Shown one piece after another: positions 45,733 to 52,383 of a stretch of 52,383 nucleotides of DNA. The stretch comes from Bifidobacterium breve (GTDB lineage: Bacteria > Actinomycetota > Acidimicrobiia > Acidimicrobiales > Ilumatobacteraceae). Every line of letters begins with the position of its first letter. The first letter of the stretch is position 1. The stretch spans positions 1-52,383 of the forward strand of contig CAMAWR010000013.1 of NCBI GenBank assembly GCA_945862045.1, read 5' to 3'. The notes beneath the pieces were generated by a model that was not told where the DNA came from, made no database searches, and saw only the letters and a program-made list of their open reading frames with translations. A program made the translations under genes and the position numbers.

Positions 45733-46307
45733 GGAGTTGGTACGGTCTCGCCCTTCAACACCGATTCGGCGACCACGCGCATCGTCAGGCGACCGGCCAT
45801 TGCCCTCTGCTGAATGAAAGCGAACGCATCAGCTTCTTTGAGTCCGTAGGTGTCGCCGAGCAGACCTTTTGCGCGATCCAAAATTTTGCGCACCGCCAGG
45901 CGCTCGGTGAGTTCATCAACCTCGGCGACGAGCGCCCTGGTTTCGGCGTAACGGGCCGTTGCCAGCTCGATGGCTGGCACAAGATCGGATTTTTGGAACG
46001 GCTTCACGAGGTAGGCCACTGCCCCGGCGTCGCGGGCCTGCTCGACGATCTCCCGTTGACTGAACGCCGTCAGCATCAGGACGGCACAGATGCCCTCGGC
46101 CGTGATTTGCCGCGCCGCTTCGATGCCATCGAGGCCGGGCATCTTCACATCAAGAATCACGAGGTCCGGACGCAGATTGCGCACCAGCTCAACGGCCTGG
46201 TCACCACGACCAGCCTCACCGATCACGACATAGCCCTCTTCTTCGAGCAGTTCGCGCAGATCCAATCGAATGATTGCCTCGTCTTCGGCAATCACTATCG
46301 AGGTCAC
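45729..46307 (-). CDS. pdtaR: ANTAR-domain response regulator (PdtaR-like)
   Basis: 192 residues. N-terminal receiver domain with acidic pocket EDE (8-10), phosphorylation site Asp53 in LVILDVKMPG, the conserved Thr in LMLTAFS and Lys in YLVKPF; from about residue 125 the three-helix ANTAR domain (LAVRKILDRAKGLLGDTYGL...AFAFIQQRAM), which binds paired-hairpin RNA and prevents termination. Same position relative to polA as Rv1626 in Mycobacterium tuberculosis, whose kinase PdtaS responds to copper and NO. No kinase gene is in this window. Overlaps polA by four bases. Confidence 0.93.
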   Translation of the reverse strand: MTSIVIAEDEAIIRLDLRELLEEEGYVVIGEAGRGDQAVELVRNLRPDLVILDVKMPGLDGIEAARQITAEGICAVLMLTAFSQREIVEQARDAGAVAYLVKPFQKSDLVPAIELATARYAETRALVAEVDELTERLAVRKILDRAKGLLGDTYGLKEADAFAFIQQRAMAGRLTMRVVAESVLKGETVPTP

Positions 46308-46316
46308 GGCTTGACT

Positions 46317-46634
46317 CTACGACTCGGTGGTGTGCAGGCGATCAAGCAGGTTGTCAAGTTCGCGTTCGCGCAGGGCGATGGTGGCCTCAAGATGTGCGAG
46401 GTGGCGGGCAATGGCCACATAGTGGCGTTGGGAATCCCGGTTTTCTGCCTCGGCACTCGGAGTTTCAGCCACGATCGCCCGCAATTCGGCCTCAGCGGCA
46501 TCGTCATGCATGATCGCATGTTGCTCGCGAGTCACCAGTAGTTCGCCACGTAGTTCTTGCAACGTTGCGTTGCAACGGGCCAGTCGATGCCGCACCAACC
46601 GTTGCTCAATACCGCTCGGTAACTGCACGCTCAT
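46317..46634 (-). CDS. small coiled-coil protein, function unknown
   Basis: 105 residues, all helical and highly charged, with heptad-like spacing of Leu/Ile from residue 12 to the end (ATLQELRGELLVTREQ, HLEATIALRERELDNLLDRL). No membrane segment, no known domain. It ends nine bases before pdtaR, which suggests co-translation and perhaps a role as partner or dimerisation factor in that signalling pathway (inference). TAGGCT at 46644-46649 ends nine bases before the start codon. Confidence 0.7.
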   Translation of the reverse strand: MSVQLPSGIEQRLVRHRLARCNATLQELRGELLVTREQHAIMHDDAAEAELRAIVAETPSAEAENRDSQRHYVAIARHLAHLEATIALRERELDNLLDRLHTTES

Positions 46635-46643
46635 GTCTGCTGA

Positions 46644-46649
46644 AGCCTA
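46644..46649 (-). promoter_or_regulatory. -10 element (TAGGCT) of the pdtaR-polA gene run
   Basis: On the minus strand TAGGCT is followed by nine bases and the ATG of the 105-residue protein, which predicts a leader of two or three bases. It lies in the 45 bases between tRNA-Leu(CAA) and that gene. Confidence 0.4.
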
Positions 46650-46679
46650 TGAGCTTCAGCCCTGCACCCTCTTTCCGAG

Positions 46680-46762
46680 TGCCCGAGGTGGGAGTCGAAC
46701 CCACACACCCTTTCAGGCAACGGATTTTGAGTCCGTCGCGTCTGCCATTTCGCCACTCGGGC
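46680..46762 (-). tRNA. tRNA-Leu (CAA)
   Basis: On the minus strand: acceptor stem GCCCGAG/CTCGGGC with discriminator A, D arm with AATGGCAGA, anticodon stem ACGGA/TCCGT and loop CTCAAAA (anticodon CAA at 46727-46729), long class-II variable arm (TGCCTGAAAGGGTGT) and T loop GGTTCGACTCC. The 3' CCA is not encoded, unlike in the tRNA-Leu(GAG) gene of this window. It reads UUG codons. Confidence 0.95.
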
Positions 46763-46800
46763 AACGCCGTCAGGCTAGTGGTGATCGGAATTGCCGTGTC

Positions 46801-46829
46801 TTGGCCGGCCAACCATCTGCTCCTAGTCT
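46801..46829 (+). promoter_or_regulatory. promoter of the fab cluster
   Basis: TTGGCC (46801-46806, -35) and TAGTCT (46824-46829, -10) are separated by 17 bases. Transcription would begin near 46836 and leave a leader of about 28 bases that contains the ribosome binding site GAGGAGG (46853-46859) for fabD. Confidence 0.5.
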
Positions 46830-46863
46830 TGCTCTGCAACCTTGAGCCTGACGAGGAGGTCTG

Positions 46864-48039
46864 TTGCTCGCGTTCATATTTCCCGGACAAGGATCACAGC
46901 GCCCCGGTATGGGACGCCCGTGGTTGGACCACGAAAGTTGGGAGCTCGTCGACGAAGCATCGTCCATCTCCGGTCGCGACATCGGTCGGCTGCTGCTCGA
47001 CGCTGATGTAGACGAACTGAAAGACACCCGCAACGCCCAACTCACCACGTTCGTCATCAGCCTCATGGTGCTTGATGCCGTCGAACGACTCGGAGTCGAA
47101 CCGAGTATCTGCGCCGGGCACAGTCTCGGTGAATACACCGCCCTGACCGCCAACGGTGCACTGGGTTTTGACGACGGGGTGCGACTCGTGCTCGAGCGTG
47201 GCGAGGCCATGCACGAAGCGGGTCAGGCTGCACCAGGAGTGATGTCGGCGGTGCTCGGGCTTGACGACGATCTGGTCGAGGTGGCGTGTCGGCGCGCCGA
47301 CGACAGCGTCTGGGTCGCCAATTTCAATGCTCCTGGGCAGGTCGTGATTGCCGGCTCGCCGAGCGGTGTGGAGAAAGCGACGGCCCACGCCAAAGAACTT
47401 GGTGCAAAAAAAGTGATGAGCCTGCCGGTTTCAGGGGCGTTCCATACGCCGATGATGAATGCCGCACGCGCTCGTCTGCGAGTCGCCCTCGCCGAAGCGA
47501 ACCCGCGCGATTCCGACGTGCCGATCGTGTCGAACGTCGATGCACTCGTTCATCAACGCGGGGATGAGTGGGCGTCGTTGCTCTCGGCACAATTGTGTTC
47601 GCCCGTTCGCTGGCGCCAAGTTCTGCTGGAATTGCAGCGACAATCGATTGCCGGCTATGTCGAGCTGGGCCCAGGTGGTGTGCTCAGTGGCATGGTGAAA
47701 CGCACGATTCCGGGTGCCCGGGTGCTCAGTGTTTCGACACCCGACGAATTGGACACGCTGCTCGAATGGGTCAGTCAGGTCAGCCCACCAAAGGTCAGTC
47801 AGCATGATGGCGAGCATCTCTTCGTCGTTGAGCGTCTCGTGGTGAGCCCCGCTGCCGGAATTTTTTCTCAACGCACCGATGTTGCGGATGGATCCCTGAT
47901 CGAGGTTGGCACCGTGCTCGGCCACATCGGGGACGTGGAAGTTCGTTCACCGTTCGCCGGCATCCTGCAGAACTTCATCGCGCATGAAGGCGAGCGGCTC
48001 ACGATGCGCGAACCAGTCGCTTGGTTGCGGACCCACTAA
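46864..48039 (+). CDS. fabD: malonyl-CoA:ACP transacylase with C-terminal barrel-sandwich domain
   Basis: 391 residues from a TTG preceded by GAGGAGG at four bases. Residues 1-300 are a complete FabD: FPGQGSQ at the N-terminus, nucleophile Ser87 in GHSLGEY, catalytic His in SGAFHTPMM, and ELGPGGVLSGM. Loads malonate onto ACP. Unusual: residues 326-391 form an added domain with two half-repeats (VVSPAAGIFS...DGSLIEVGTVLGHI and VRSPFAGILQ...EGERLTMREPVAWL), the biotinyl/lipoyl-like barrel-sandwich pattern. Where the modified Lys of AMKM would be, the sequence is IGDVEV, so it cannot carry biotin. Coupled to fabH by TAATG. Confidence 0.94.
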   Translation: MLAFIFPGQGSQRPGMGRPWLDHESWELVDEASSISGRDIGRLLLDADVDELKDTRNAQLTTFVISLMVLDAVERLGVEPSICAGHSLGEYTALTANGALGFDDGVRLVLERGEAMHEAGQAAPGVMSAVLGLDDDLVEVACRRADDSVWVANFNAPGQVVIAGSPSGVEKATAHAKELGAKKVMSLPVSGAFHTPMMNAARARLRVALAEANPRDSDVPIVSNVDALVHQRGDEWASLLSAQLCSPVRWRQVLLELQRQSIAGYVELGPGGVLSGMVKRTIPGARVLSVSTPDELDTLLEWVSQVSPPKVSQHDGEHLFVVERLVVSPAAGIFSQRTDVADGSLIEVGTVLGHIGDVEVRSPFAGILQNFIAHEGERLTMREPVAWLRTH

Positions 48040-48968
48040 TGACCGGCGGACGCATCATTGGTTGGGGTAGTGCCCTGCCCGATAAGGTCGTTACGAACGA
48101 CGACCTTTCGGCATTGATGGACACCAACGACGAATGGATCACCGAACGAACCGGGATCAAACGTCGGCACATCGGTGGTTCCACTGCGTCGCTATCCATC
48201 GAATCGGGGCGAAAGGCACTGTTCATGGCAAAGATTGATCCAGCGTCGATCGATTGTCTGGTTCTATCCACTTCTACCCCTGATCGAGCGGTGCCTGCCA
48301 CATCGGCAACGGTGCAAAACGCGTTGGGCTTGCGCTGCGGTGCTTTTGACGTCAACGCAGCTTGCTCCGGTTTCGTTTACGCCTACGTCGTTGCGCATGG
48401 CCTGCTGGCGATTGGTGCAAAACGCATGATGGTCATCGGCACCGACACGTTGTCGCGAATTGTTGACTGGAGCGATCGTGGAACGGCAATCCTTTTCGCC
48501 GACGGCTCTGGTGCTTGCATCGTGGACGCCACCCCCGATGCCGGACAACTACTTGGCTGGGATCTCGATGCTGACGGCTCATTGGAGCATGTCTTGTATG
48601 CCGAAATTGGCGGCAATCTTCGGATGGATGGCAAGGCGGTGTTTCGTCGCGCCGTACGCATCATGGTGGATTCGGCCAGGAAGTCTCTGCACAAGGCAGG
48701 GCTCACCATCGATGCCGTCAAGTTGTGTGTCCCACACCAGGCGAACCTGCGCATCATCGAAGCAGCGTGTCGTCAACTCGGCATACCGATGGAGCGCACG
48801 GCGGTGACCCTGCATGAGACAGGCAATACTTCCTCAGGCTCGATTCCACTCGCCCTCTTCGACGCCGCCGATCGCGGTCGTTTGAGCAATGGTGACGTGG
48901 TCTTGCTCGTCGGGTTTGGGGCTGGTATGACCGCGGCAAGTGCAGTGATCGAATGGCGACAGCCGTGA
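48039..48968 (+). CDS. fabH: 3-oxoacyl-ACP synthase III
   Basis: 309 residues from the ATG at 48039 that overlaps the fabD stop. Catalytic triad of KAS III: Cys109 in NAACSGFVYA, His in PHQANLRII, Asn in GNTSSGSIPLAL. TNDEWITERTGIKRRHI near the N-terminus is the CoA-binding signature. It starts fatty-acid synthesis by condensing acyl-CoA with malonyl-ACP. Second gene of the fab cluster; its end overlaps fabG by 16 bases, or by four if fabG starts at GTG 48965. Confidence 0.96.
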   Translation: MTGGRIIGWGSALPDKVVTNDDLSALMDTNDEWITERTGIKRRHIGGSTASLSIESGRKALFMAKIDPASIDCLVLSTSTPDRAVPATSATVQNALGLRCGAFDVNAACSGFVYAYVVAHGLLAIGAKRMMVIGTDTLSRIVDWSDRGTAILFADGSGACIVDATPDAGQLLGWDLDADGSLEHVLYAEIGGNLRMDGKAVFRRAVRIMVDSARKSLHKAGLTIDAVKLCVPHQANLRIIEAACRQLGIPMERTAVTLHETGNTSSGSIPLALFDAADRGRLSNGDVVLLVGFGAGMTAASAVIEWRQP

Positions 48969-49669
48969 GTCGCGTCGTGCTCATCACTGGTGGCAGTCGT
49001 GGTATCGGCTTGGCCACCGCTCAGCGTTTCGCCGCACTTGGCGACAACGTTGCGATCACCTACAACACGACCCCGCCGTCGGGTGATTTTTTTGCCGTGC
49101 AGTGTGATGTCACCAAGCAGACCGACGTTGAGCGTGCATTCACCGAGGTGGAAGCCAAGTTCGGCCCGGTGGAGATCCTGATTTCTAACGCTGGCATCAC
49201 CCGTGATGGCTTGTTGTTGCGCATGAAAGAAGCCGACTTCGCCGAGGTGATCGACGCCAATCTCACCGGCGCATTTCGGGTTGCCAAGCGCGCCACGCAG
49301 ACCATGTTGCGGGCCCGCACGGGTCGGATCATCTTCGTGTCGAGCGTGGTCGGCTTGCTCGGTCAGGCGGGGCAGGCGAACTATGCGGCGTCAAAAGCCG
49401 GTCTCGTGGGCTTTGCTCGTTCGCTGGCCCGTGAACTCGGCAGTCGCAGTATCACGGTGAATGTCGTGGCGCCCGGACCCGTTGATACCGACATGACGCG
49501 CACCCTCGGTGCAGAAAAATTGGAGGCGTTCGCCCAGCTCGTGCCTCTCGGTCGTATCGCGACAACCGACGAGATTGCTGGCGTCATTACGTTCCTTGCG
49601 TCGACTGATGCGGCATACATCACGGGGGCGGTGATTCCGGTCGACGGTGGTCTCGGTATGGGTCATTAG
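48953..49669 (+). CDS. fabG: 3-oxoacyl-ACP reductase
   Basis: 238 residues from ATG 48953; the GTG at 48965 (VSRVVLITGG), which overlaps the fabH stop as GTGA, is an equally plausible start. Short-chain dehydrogenase: cofactor loop TGGSRGIG, SNAG, catalytic Ser in FVSSVVG, Tyr/Lys in ANYAASKAG, and the terminal ITGAVIPVDGGLGMGH. NADPH-dependent reduction of 3-oxoacyl-ACP. Its presence between fabH and acpP differs from the Streptomyces order fabD-fabH-acpP-fabF. Confidence 0.96.
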   Translation: MATAVSRVVLITGGSRGIGLATAQRFAALGDNVAITYNTTPPSGDFFAVQCDVTKQTDVERAFTEVEAKFGPVEILISNAGITRDGLLLRMKEADFAEVIDANLTGAFRVAKRATQTMLRARTGRIIFVSSVVGLLGQAGQANYAASKAGLVGFARSLARELGSRSITVNVVAPGPVDTDMTRTLGAEKLEAFAQLVPLGRIATTDEIAGVITFLASTDAAYITGAVIPVDGGLGMGH

Positions 49670-49684
49670 CCGCGGCTCATTCGG

Positions 49685-49690
49685 TAGGCT
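49685..49690 (+). promoter_or_regulatory. possible -10 element (TAGGCT) for acpP
   Basis: TAGGCT lies in the 45-base gap behind fabG; a start near 49697 would give a leader of about 18 bases with GGAGG at 49703-49707. No clear -35. It could supply the extra acyl carrier protein needed relative to the enzymes. Confidence 0.35.
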
Positions 49691-49714
49691 GAGGGCACCG
49701 AAGGAGGTTCCGTC

Positions 49715-49954
49715 GTGAGCCAGGATTTATTTGACCGTTTCACCAAGTGTGCAGTCAGCCTGTTGTCAGTCGATGCCAGTAAGGTCACCCGCGCGGCGCG
49801 CTTCAAGGAAGATCTAGAGGCTGACAGTCTCGACCTCGTCGAATTCGTGATGGCACTCGAAGAAGAGTTCGGTGTCGAAGTGCCGGAAAAAGAACTGGAG
49901 GGCATCACCACCGTGGGTGAAGCCTTCGATATCGTCGCCGCTAAGACGAAGTAG
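49715..49954 (+). CDS. acpP: acyl carrier protein
   Basis: 79 residues from a GTG with GGAGG seven bases upstream. The phosphopantetheine attachment Ser38 lies in EADSLDLVEF, followed by the acidic recognition helix ALEEEFGVEVPEKE. Carries growing acyl chains in type-II fatty-acid synthesis. Followed nine bases later by fabF. Confidence 0.96.
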   Translation: MSQDLFDRFTKCAVSLLSVDASKVTRAARFKEDLEADSLDLVEFVMALEEEFGVEVPEKELEGITTVGEAFDIVAAKTK

Positions 49955-49963
49955 CCCTCCCTA

Positions 49964-51148
49964 ATGCAGGGAGCGGGACACCGTGTAGCGATCACTGGCT
50001 ACGGCGTGTTGGCCCCATGCGGCATCGGCAAGGCTGCATTCTGGCAAGGTCTGCTCGGCCCTGGGATCACCGATGCCAAAACGGTGCACATCGTCGACTG
50101 GGACCCTTCGCCATATTTTTCGAATCCGAAGGAAGTCCGTCGCGCTGATCGTGTCGAGCAGTTTGCACTCGCTGCTGCGCATGAAGCGCTGACGCAAGCA
50201 GGCCCGTTGCCCTACGAGCTCGGCCGCATCGGCACCATCGTCGGCACGGGAATCGGTGGTCTGCGCACGCTCGAAGACCAGGTGGTCACCCGGGTGGAAA
50301 AGGGCGAACGTCGTGTCTCGCCATTTTTGGTGCCGATGATGATGTCGAATGCCTGCAGCGCGGCGATTTCCATGCGCTACAACCTGCAGGGGCCGGCTGA
50401 AACCATCTGCACTGCCTGCGCTGCTGCCACGCACGCCATCGGTTACGCAGCACGACTGATCGCCTGGGGTCGGTGTGATGCCGTGGTCACCGGGGGTGCT
50501 GAATCAGCAGCCACCATTACTGCAGTCGCCGGCTTCGTGAATATGACTGCATTGTCGAGCAGTGGGTGCAGCAAACCATTTGATGTGAGTCGCGACGGTT
50601 TCGTGTTCGGCGAAGGTGCGGCAATGTTTGTGATCGAGCGTTACGACCTTGCCGTTGCGCGCGGCGCTGTCATCCTTGCTGAAATCCTCGGTGCGGCCAG
50701 CAACGCCGACGCCCATCACGTGACGGCGCCCGCACCTGGTGGGGTTGGCGCGATCGCCTGTATGCAACTCGCCCTCGATGATGCCGGGCTGCAGGTGCAG
50801 GACATCAAACAAATCAATGCCCATGGCACGTCGACACCGTTGAACGACCGCGCCGAGGCCGAGGCAGTCACCAAATTGTTCGGTTCACCAACGCCGCCGG
50901 TTACCTCCATCAAGGGTGTGACTGGTCATCCGCTCGGTGCGGCTGGTGCATTGGAGGCAGCCGCCGTGCTGCTGTCGTTCGAACACGAACTCATTCCACC
51001 GACGGCCAACACGACCACCCTTGGTGATGACGTGCAGTGCGACATCGTGATGGGCGCGCCGCGCGCCTGGACACCGGGCCCGACCATCTCGAACAACTTC
51101 GGTTTCGGTGGACACAACGGCTCGGTCATCATCGCGCCAGCGTCGTAA
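49964..51148 (+). CDS. fabF: 3-oxoacyl-ACP synthase II
   Basis: 394 residues from the ATG at 49964. Nucleophile Cys152 in ICTACAAATHAIG, catalytic His in NAHGTSTPLND and in TGHPLGAAGA, plus SNNFGFGGHNGS at the C-terminus, the KAS II pattern. Elongates acyl-ACP with malonyl-ACP. Last gene of the cluster, convergent with fabZ with 27 bases between; I see no terminator hairpin there. Confidence 0.96.
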   Translation: MQGAGHRVAITGYGVLAPCGIGKAAFWQGLLGPGITDAKTVHIVDWDPSPYFSNPKEVRRADRVEQFALAAAHEALTQAGPLPYELGRIGTIVGTGIGGLRTLEDQVVTRVEKGERRVSPFLVPMMMSNACSAAISMRYNLQGPAETICTACAAATHAIGYAARLIAWGRCDAVVTGGAESAATITAVAGFVNMTALSSSGCSKPFDVSRDGFVFGEGAAMFVIERYDLAVARGAVILAEILGAASNADAHHVTAPAPGGVGAIACMQLALDDAGLQVQDIKQINAHGTSTPLNDRAEAEAVTKLFGSPTPPVTSIKGVTGHPLGAAGALEAAAVLLSFEHELIPPTANTTTLGDDVQCDIVMGAPRAWTPGPTISNNFGFGGHNGSVIIAPAS

Positions 51149-51175
51149 CCAGACGCTGCCCGATCTGCGCGCCGC

Positions 51176-51604
51176 CTAACGATCGACAAGCACGAACATC
51201 AGCTCGCATTCGCAGGCCACGGCGCCATTGACGCTCGCGACCCCCGTTCCCTTGCCGGCGCGGGCGCTCATTCGCCCGAGCTCCACCCGAATCAGCAACT
51301 CGTCGCCGGGCACCACCTGGCGGCGAAAACGAGCAGAGTCGAGCCCGCCGAACAGCGGCAACTTGCCGGCACGGGCAGGGTCGCTCAGTATCGCATAGGC
51401 GCCAACCTGGGCGATTGCTTCACACATCAGCACCCCGGGCAATGTCGGTCGAGACGGAAAGTGCCCGGGGAAAAACCATTCGTCGCCGTGCAACTTCCAG
51501 CGTCCGACGGCACTGCTGCCGACCACCAACTCATCGATGAGGTCGACGAACAAAAACGGCGCACGATGCGGCAGCACTGATGCGGGTAGCGGGAACAGCG
51601 TCAT
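51176..51604 (-). CDS. fabZ: 3-hydroxyacyl-ACP dehydratase, FabZ-like
   Basis: 142 residues, single hot-dog fold. LPHRAPFLFVD at the N-terminus, catalytic His48 in FPGHFPSRPTLPGVLM and Glu62 in CEAIAQ. Removes water from 3-hydroxyacyl-ACP. It supplies the step missing from the facing fabD-fabH-fabG-acpP-fabF cluster, but is transcribed in the opposite direction, four bases behind the peroxiredoxin gene. A FabA-like isomerase is unlikely because the sequence is too short and lacks FabA features. Confidence 0.93.
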   Translation of the reverse strand: MTLFPLPASVLPHRAPFLFVDLIDELVVGSSAVGRWKLHGDEWFFPGHFPSRPTLPGVLMCEAIAQVGAYAILSDPARAGKLPLFGGLDSARFRRQVVPGDELLIRVELGRMSARAGKGTGVASVNGAVACECELMFVLVDR

Positions 51605-51608
51605 GTCG

Positions 51609-52061
51609 TCATTTGCTTAGTGCTGTGAGGAAGACCTTGGCGGTATCTTTCGGCGAAACCTTGTACCAAGCGTGCACGATGTTGCCGTGACCGTCGATCA
51701 AAAATGCCGATCTTTCGATGCCCATGTATTCGCGACCATACATCGACTTTTTTTTCCACACCTTGTAGGCCTTGGCAACGACGTGTTCCTCATCGGCGAG
51801 CAGTGCAAACCCCAGCGAATATTTGGCGTCGAACTTCAGTTGTTTGGGGGGCGCATCAGGGCTGATGCCGACGATGACCGCGCGGCCGACCTTGCCACGA
51901 ATTTCACTCAGCAAACATGACTGTTGGGTACACCCGGGGGTGTCAGCCTTCGGATAAAAGTACAACAACACCTGGCGCTTGCTGAATTCCTTCAGCGACC
52001 GCTTGTTGCCGTGTTGGTCGAGGAGGGAAATCGCCGGTGCCTTGTCACCTGGTTTCAGCAT
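51609..52061 (-). CDS. bcp: peroxiredoxin (Bcp/PrxQ-type thiol peroxidase)
   Basis: 150 residues, thioredoxin fold. Peroxidatic Cys44 and resolving Cys49 in TPGCTQQSC, the five-residue spacing of PrxQ. YFYPKADTPGC and AFLIDGHGNIVHAW are standard family segments. Reduces hydroperoxides with thioredoxin in the cytoplasm. Between trpA and fabZ; its own -10 overlaps the trpA stop. Confidence 0.95.
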   Translation of the reverse strand: MLKPGDKAPAISLLDQHGNKRSLKEFSKRQVLLYFYPKADTPGCTQQSCLLSEIRGKVGRAVIVGISPDAPPKQLKFDAKYSLGFALLADEEHVVAKAYKVWKKKSMYGREYMGIERSAFLIDGHGNIVHAWYKVSPKDTAKVFLTALSK

Positions 52062-52067
52062 GACAAG

Positions 52068-52073
52068 AAACTA
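52068..52073 (-). promoter_or_regulatory. -10 element (TAGTTT) for the peroxiredoxin gene
   Basis: On the minus strand TAGTTT is followed by CTTGTC and the ATG at 52061, six bases. Its first three bases are the trpA stop codon TAG. Confidence 0.45.
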
Positions 52074-52383
52074 CCCCTCGGTCGTCGTTGCAGGTTGATC
52101 GATGGCGGCTCGCACTTCGGCGATATAACGGCCGACGGCATCAACACCCTCATCGAGTAATCGGCGCATGACCGAGGCACCTTGGATCACGCCATCAGCG
52201 ATAGTGCATGCTTCGTGTGCCTGGTGGGCATCAGAAACACCGACACCGACGAGTACTGGCAGATCAGTCACCTGCTTGACCCGTCGCGCAATCGTGGTGG
52301 CACTGGCCGACAACGATTCGCGCTCTCCGGTGACACCAAGCAAACCCACGGCGTACACGAACCCCCGCGATCGATCGGCGATG
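52071..52383 (-). CDS. trpA: tryptophan synthase alpha subunit (C-terminal part)
   Basis: Truncated by the right edge; the last 103 codons are visible. The read-through beyond the first Met gives RGFVYAVGLLGVTGERE, the conserved GFVYxVSxxGVTG loop, and GVGVSDAHQAHEACTIADGVIQGASVMR is the phosphate-binding GxGxS and GVVVGSA-like end of the TIM barrel. It cleaves indole-3-glycerol phosphate to indole for the beta subunit. Odd detail: IQGASVM where most family members have VVGSAIV. It ends in a short tail that leads into the peroxiredoxin promoter. Confidence 0.93.
   Translation of the reverse strand, partial: IADRSRGFVYAVGLLGVTGERESLSASATTIARRVKQVTDLPVLVGVGVSDAHQAHEACTIADGVIQGASVMRRLLDEGVDAVGRYIAEVRAAIDQPATTTEG

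Noticed and set aside
1-52383. CRISPR arrays, insertion sequences, integrases, attachment sites, rRNA
   Set aside because: Read through on both strands; no direct-repeat array, transposase, recombinase or rRNA-like sequence was noticed.

Overview
The window looks like a chromosomal piece of an actinobacterium, most probably of the class Acidimicrobiia (inference). The reasons are the run pdtaR-polA-rpsA-coaE-uvrB-uvrA, which is known from Mycobacterium, an F420-type luciferase-like oxidoreductase, the fabD-fabH-acpP-fabF block, moderately high G+C by eye, and many genes whose start codon sits 6-7 bases after a TAnnnT hexamer, as expected for leaderless transcripts. I see no insertion sequence, phage gene, CRISPR array or rRNA. 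Gene packing is very tight and no gene-free stretch exceeds about 170 bases.

Layout. 1-6861: a truncated ABC exporter, a small anchored protein, a hexapeptide acyltransferase, a type-B carboxylesterase, a DadA-like FAD oxidase, a Gfo/Idh dehydrogenase and a metallo-beta-lactamase-fold hydrolase. 6888-19597: an accessory catabolic island. A leftward pair (class-III aminotransferase, TauE-type permease) diverges from a rightward operon of eight tightly spaced genes: M20 carbamoylase/allantoate-type amidohydrolase, D-carbamoylase-like nitrilase, fused [2Fe-2S]/molybdopterin hydroxylase, SsnA-like amidohydrolase, luciferase-like flavoprotein, and a three-subunit (FAD, 2Fe-2S, Mo) xanthine-dehydrogenase-family enzyme. 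Together they look like a route that hydroxylates, opens and decarbamoylates an N-heterocycle. The substrate is unknown.

19622-24227: leftward operon pyk, HD-domain protein, aldonolactone-type oxidase and DEAD-box helicase, with tRNA-Leu(GAG) upstream. 24293-30304: secG and a peptide-type ABC importer. Its binding protein appears circularly permuted: the usual N-terminal strand region lies at the C-terminus. 30434-46634: about 16 kb of leftward housekeeping genes (105-aa coiled-coil protein, pdtaR, polA, rpsA, coaE, uvrB, uvrA, uvrC, rapZ, gap, pgk, tpiA). yvcK and whiA, usual neighbours of rapZ, are missing here.

46680-52383: tRNA-Leu(CAA), then the rightward fatty-acid synthesis cluster fabD-fabH-fabG-acpP-fabF, facing leftward trpA-prx-fabZ. 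FabD carries an extra C-terminal barrel-sandwich (biotinyl/lipoyl-like) domain without the modified lysine. The strongest candidates for something undescribed are the permuted binding protein, the heterocycle island and the FabD fusion.
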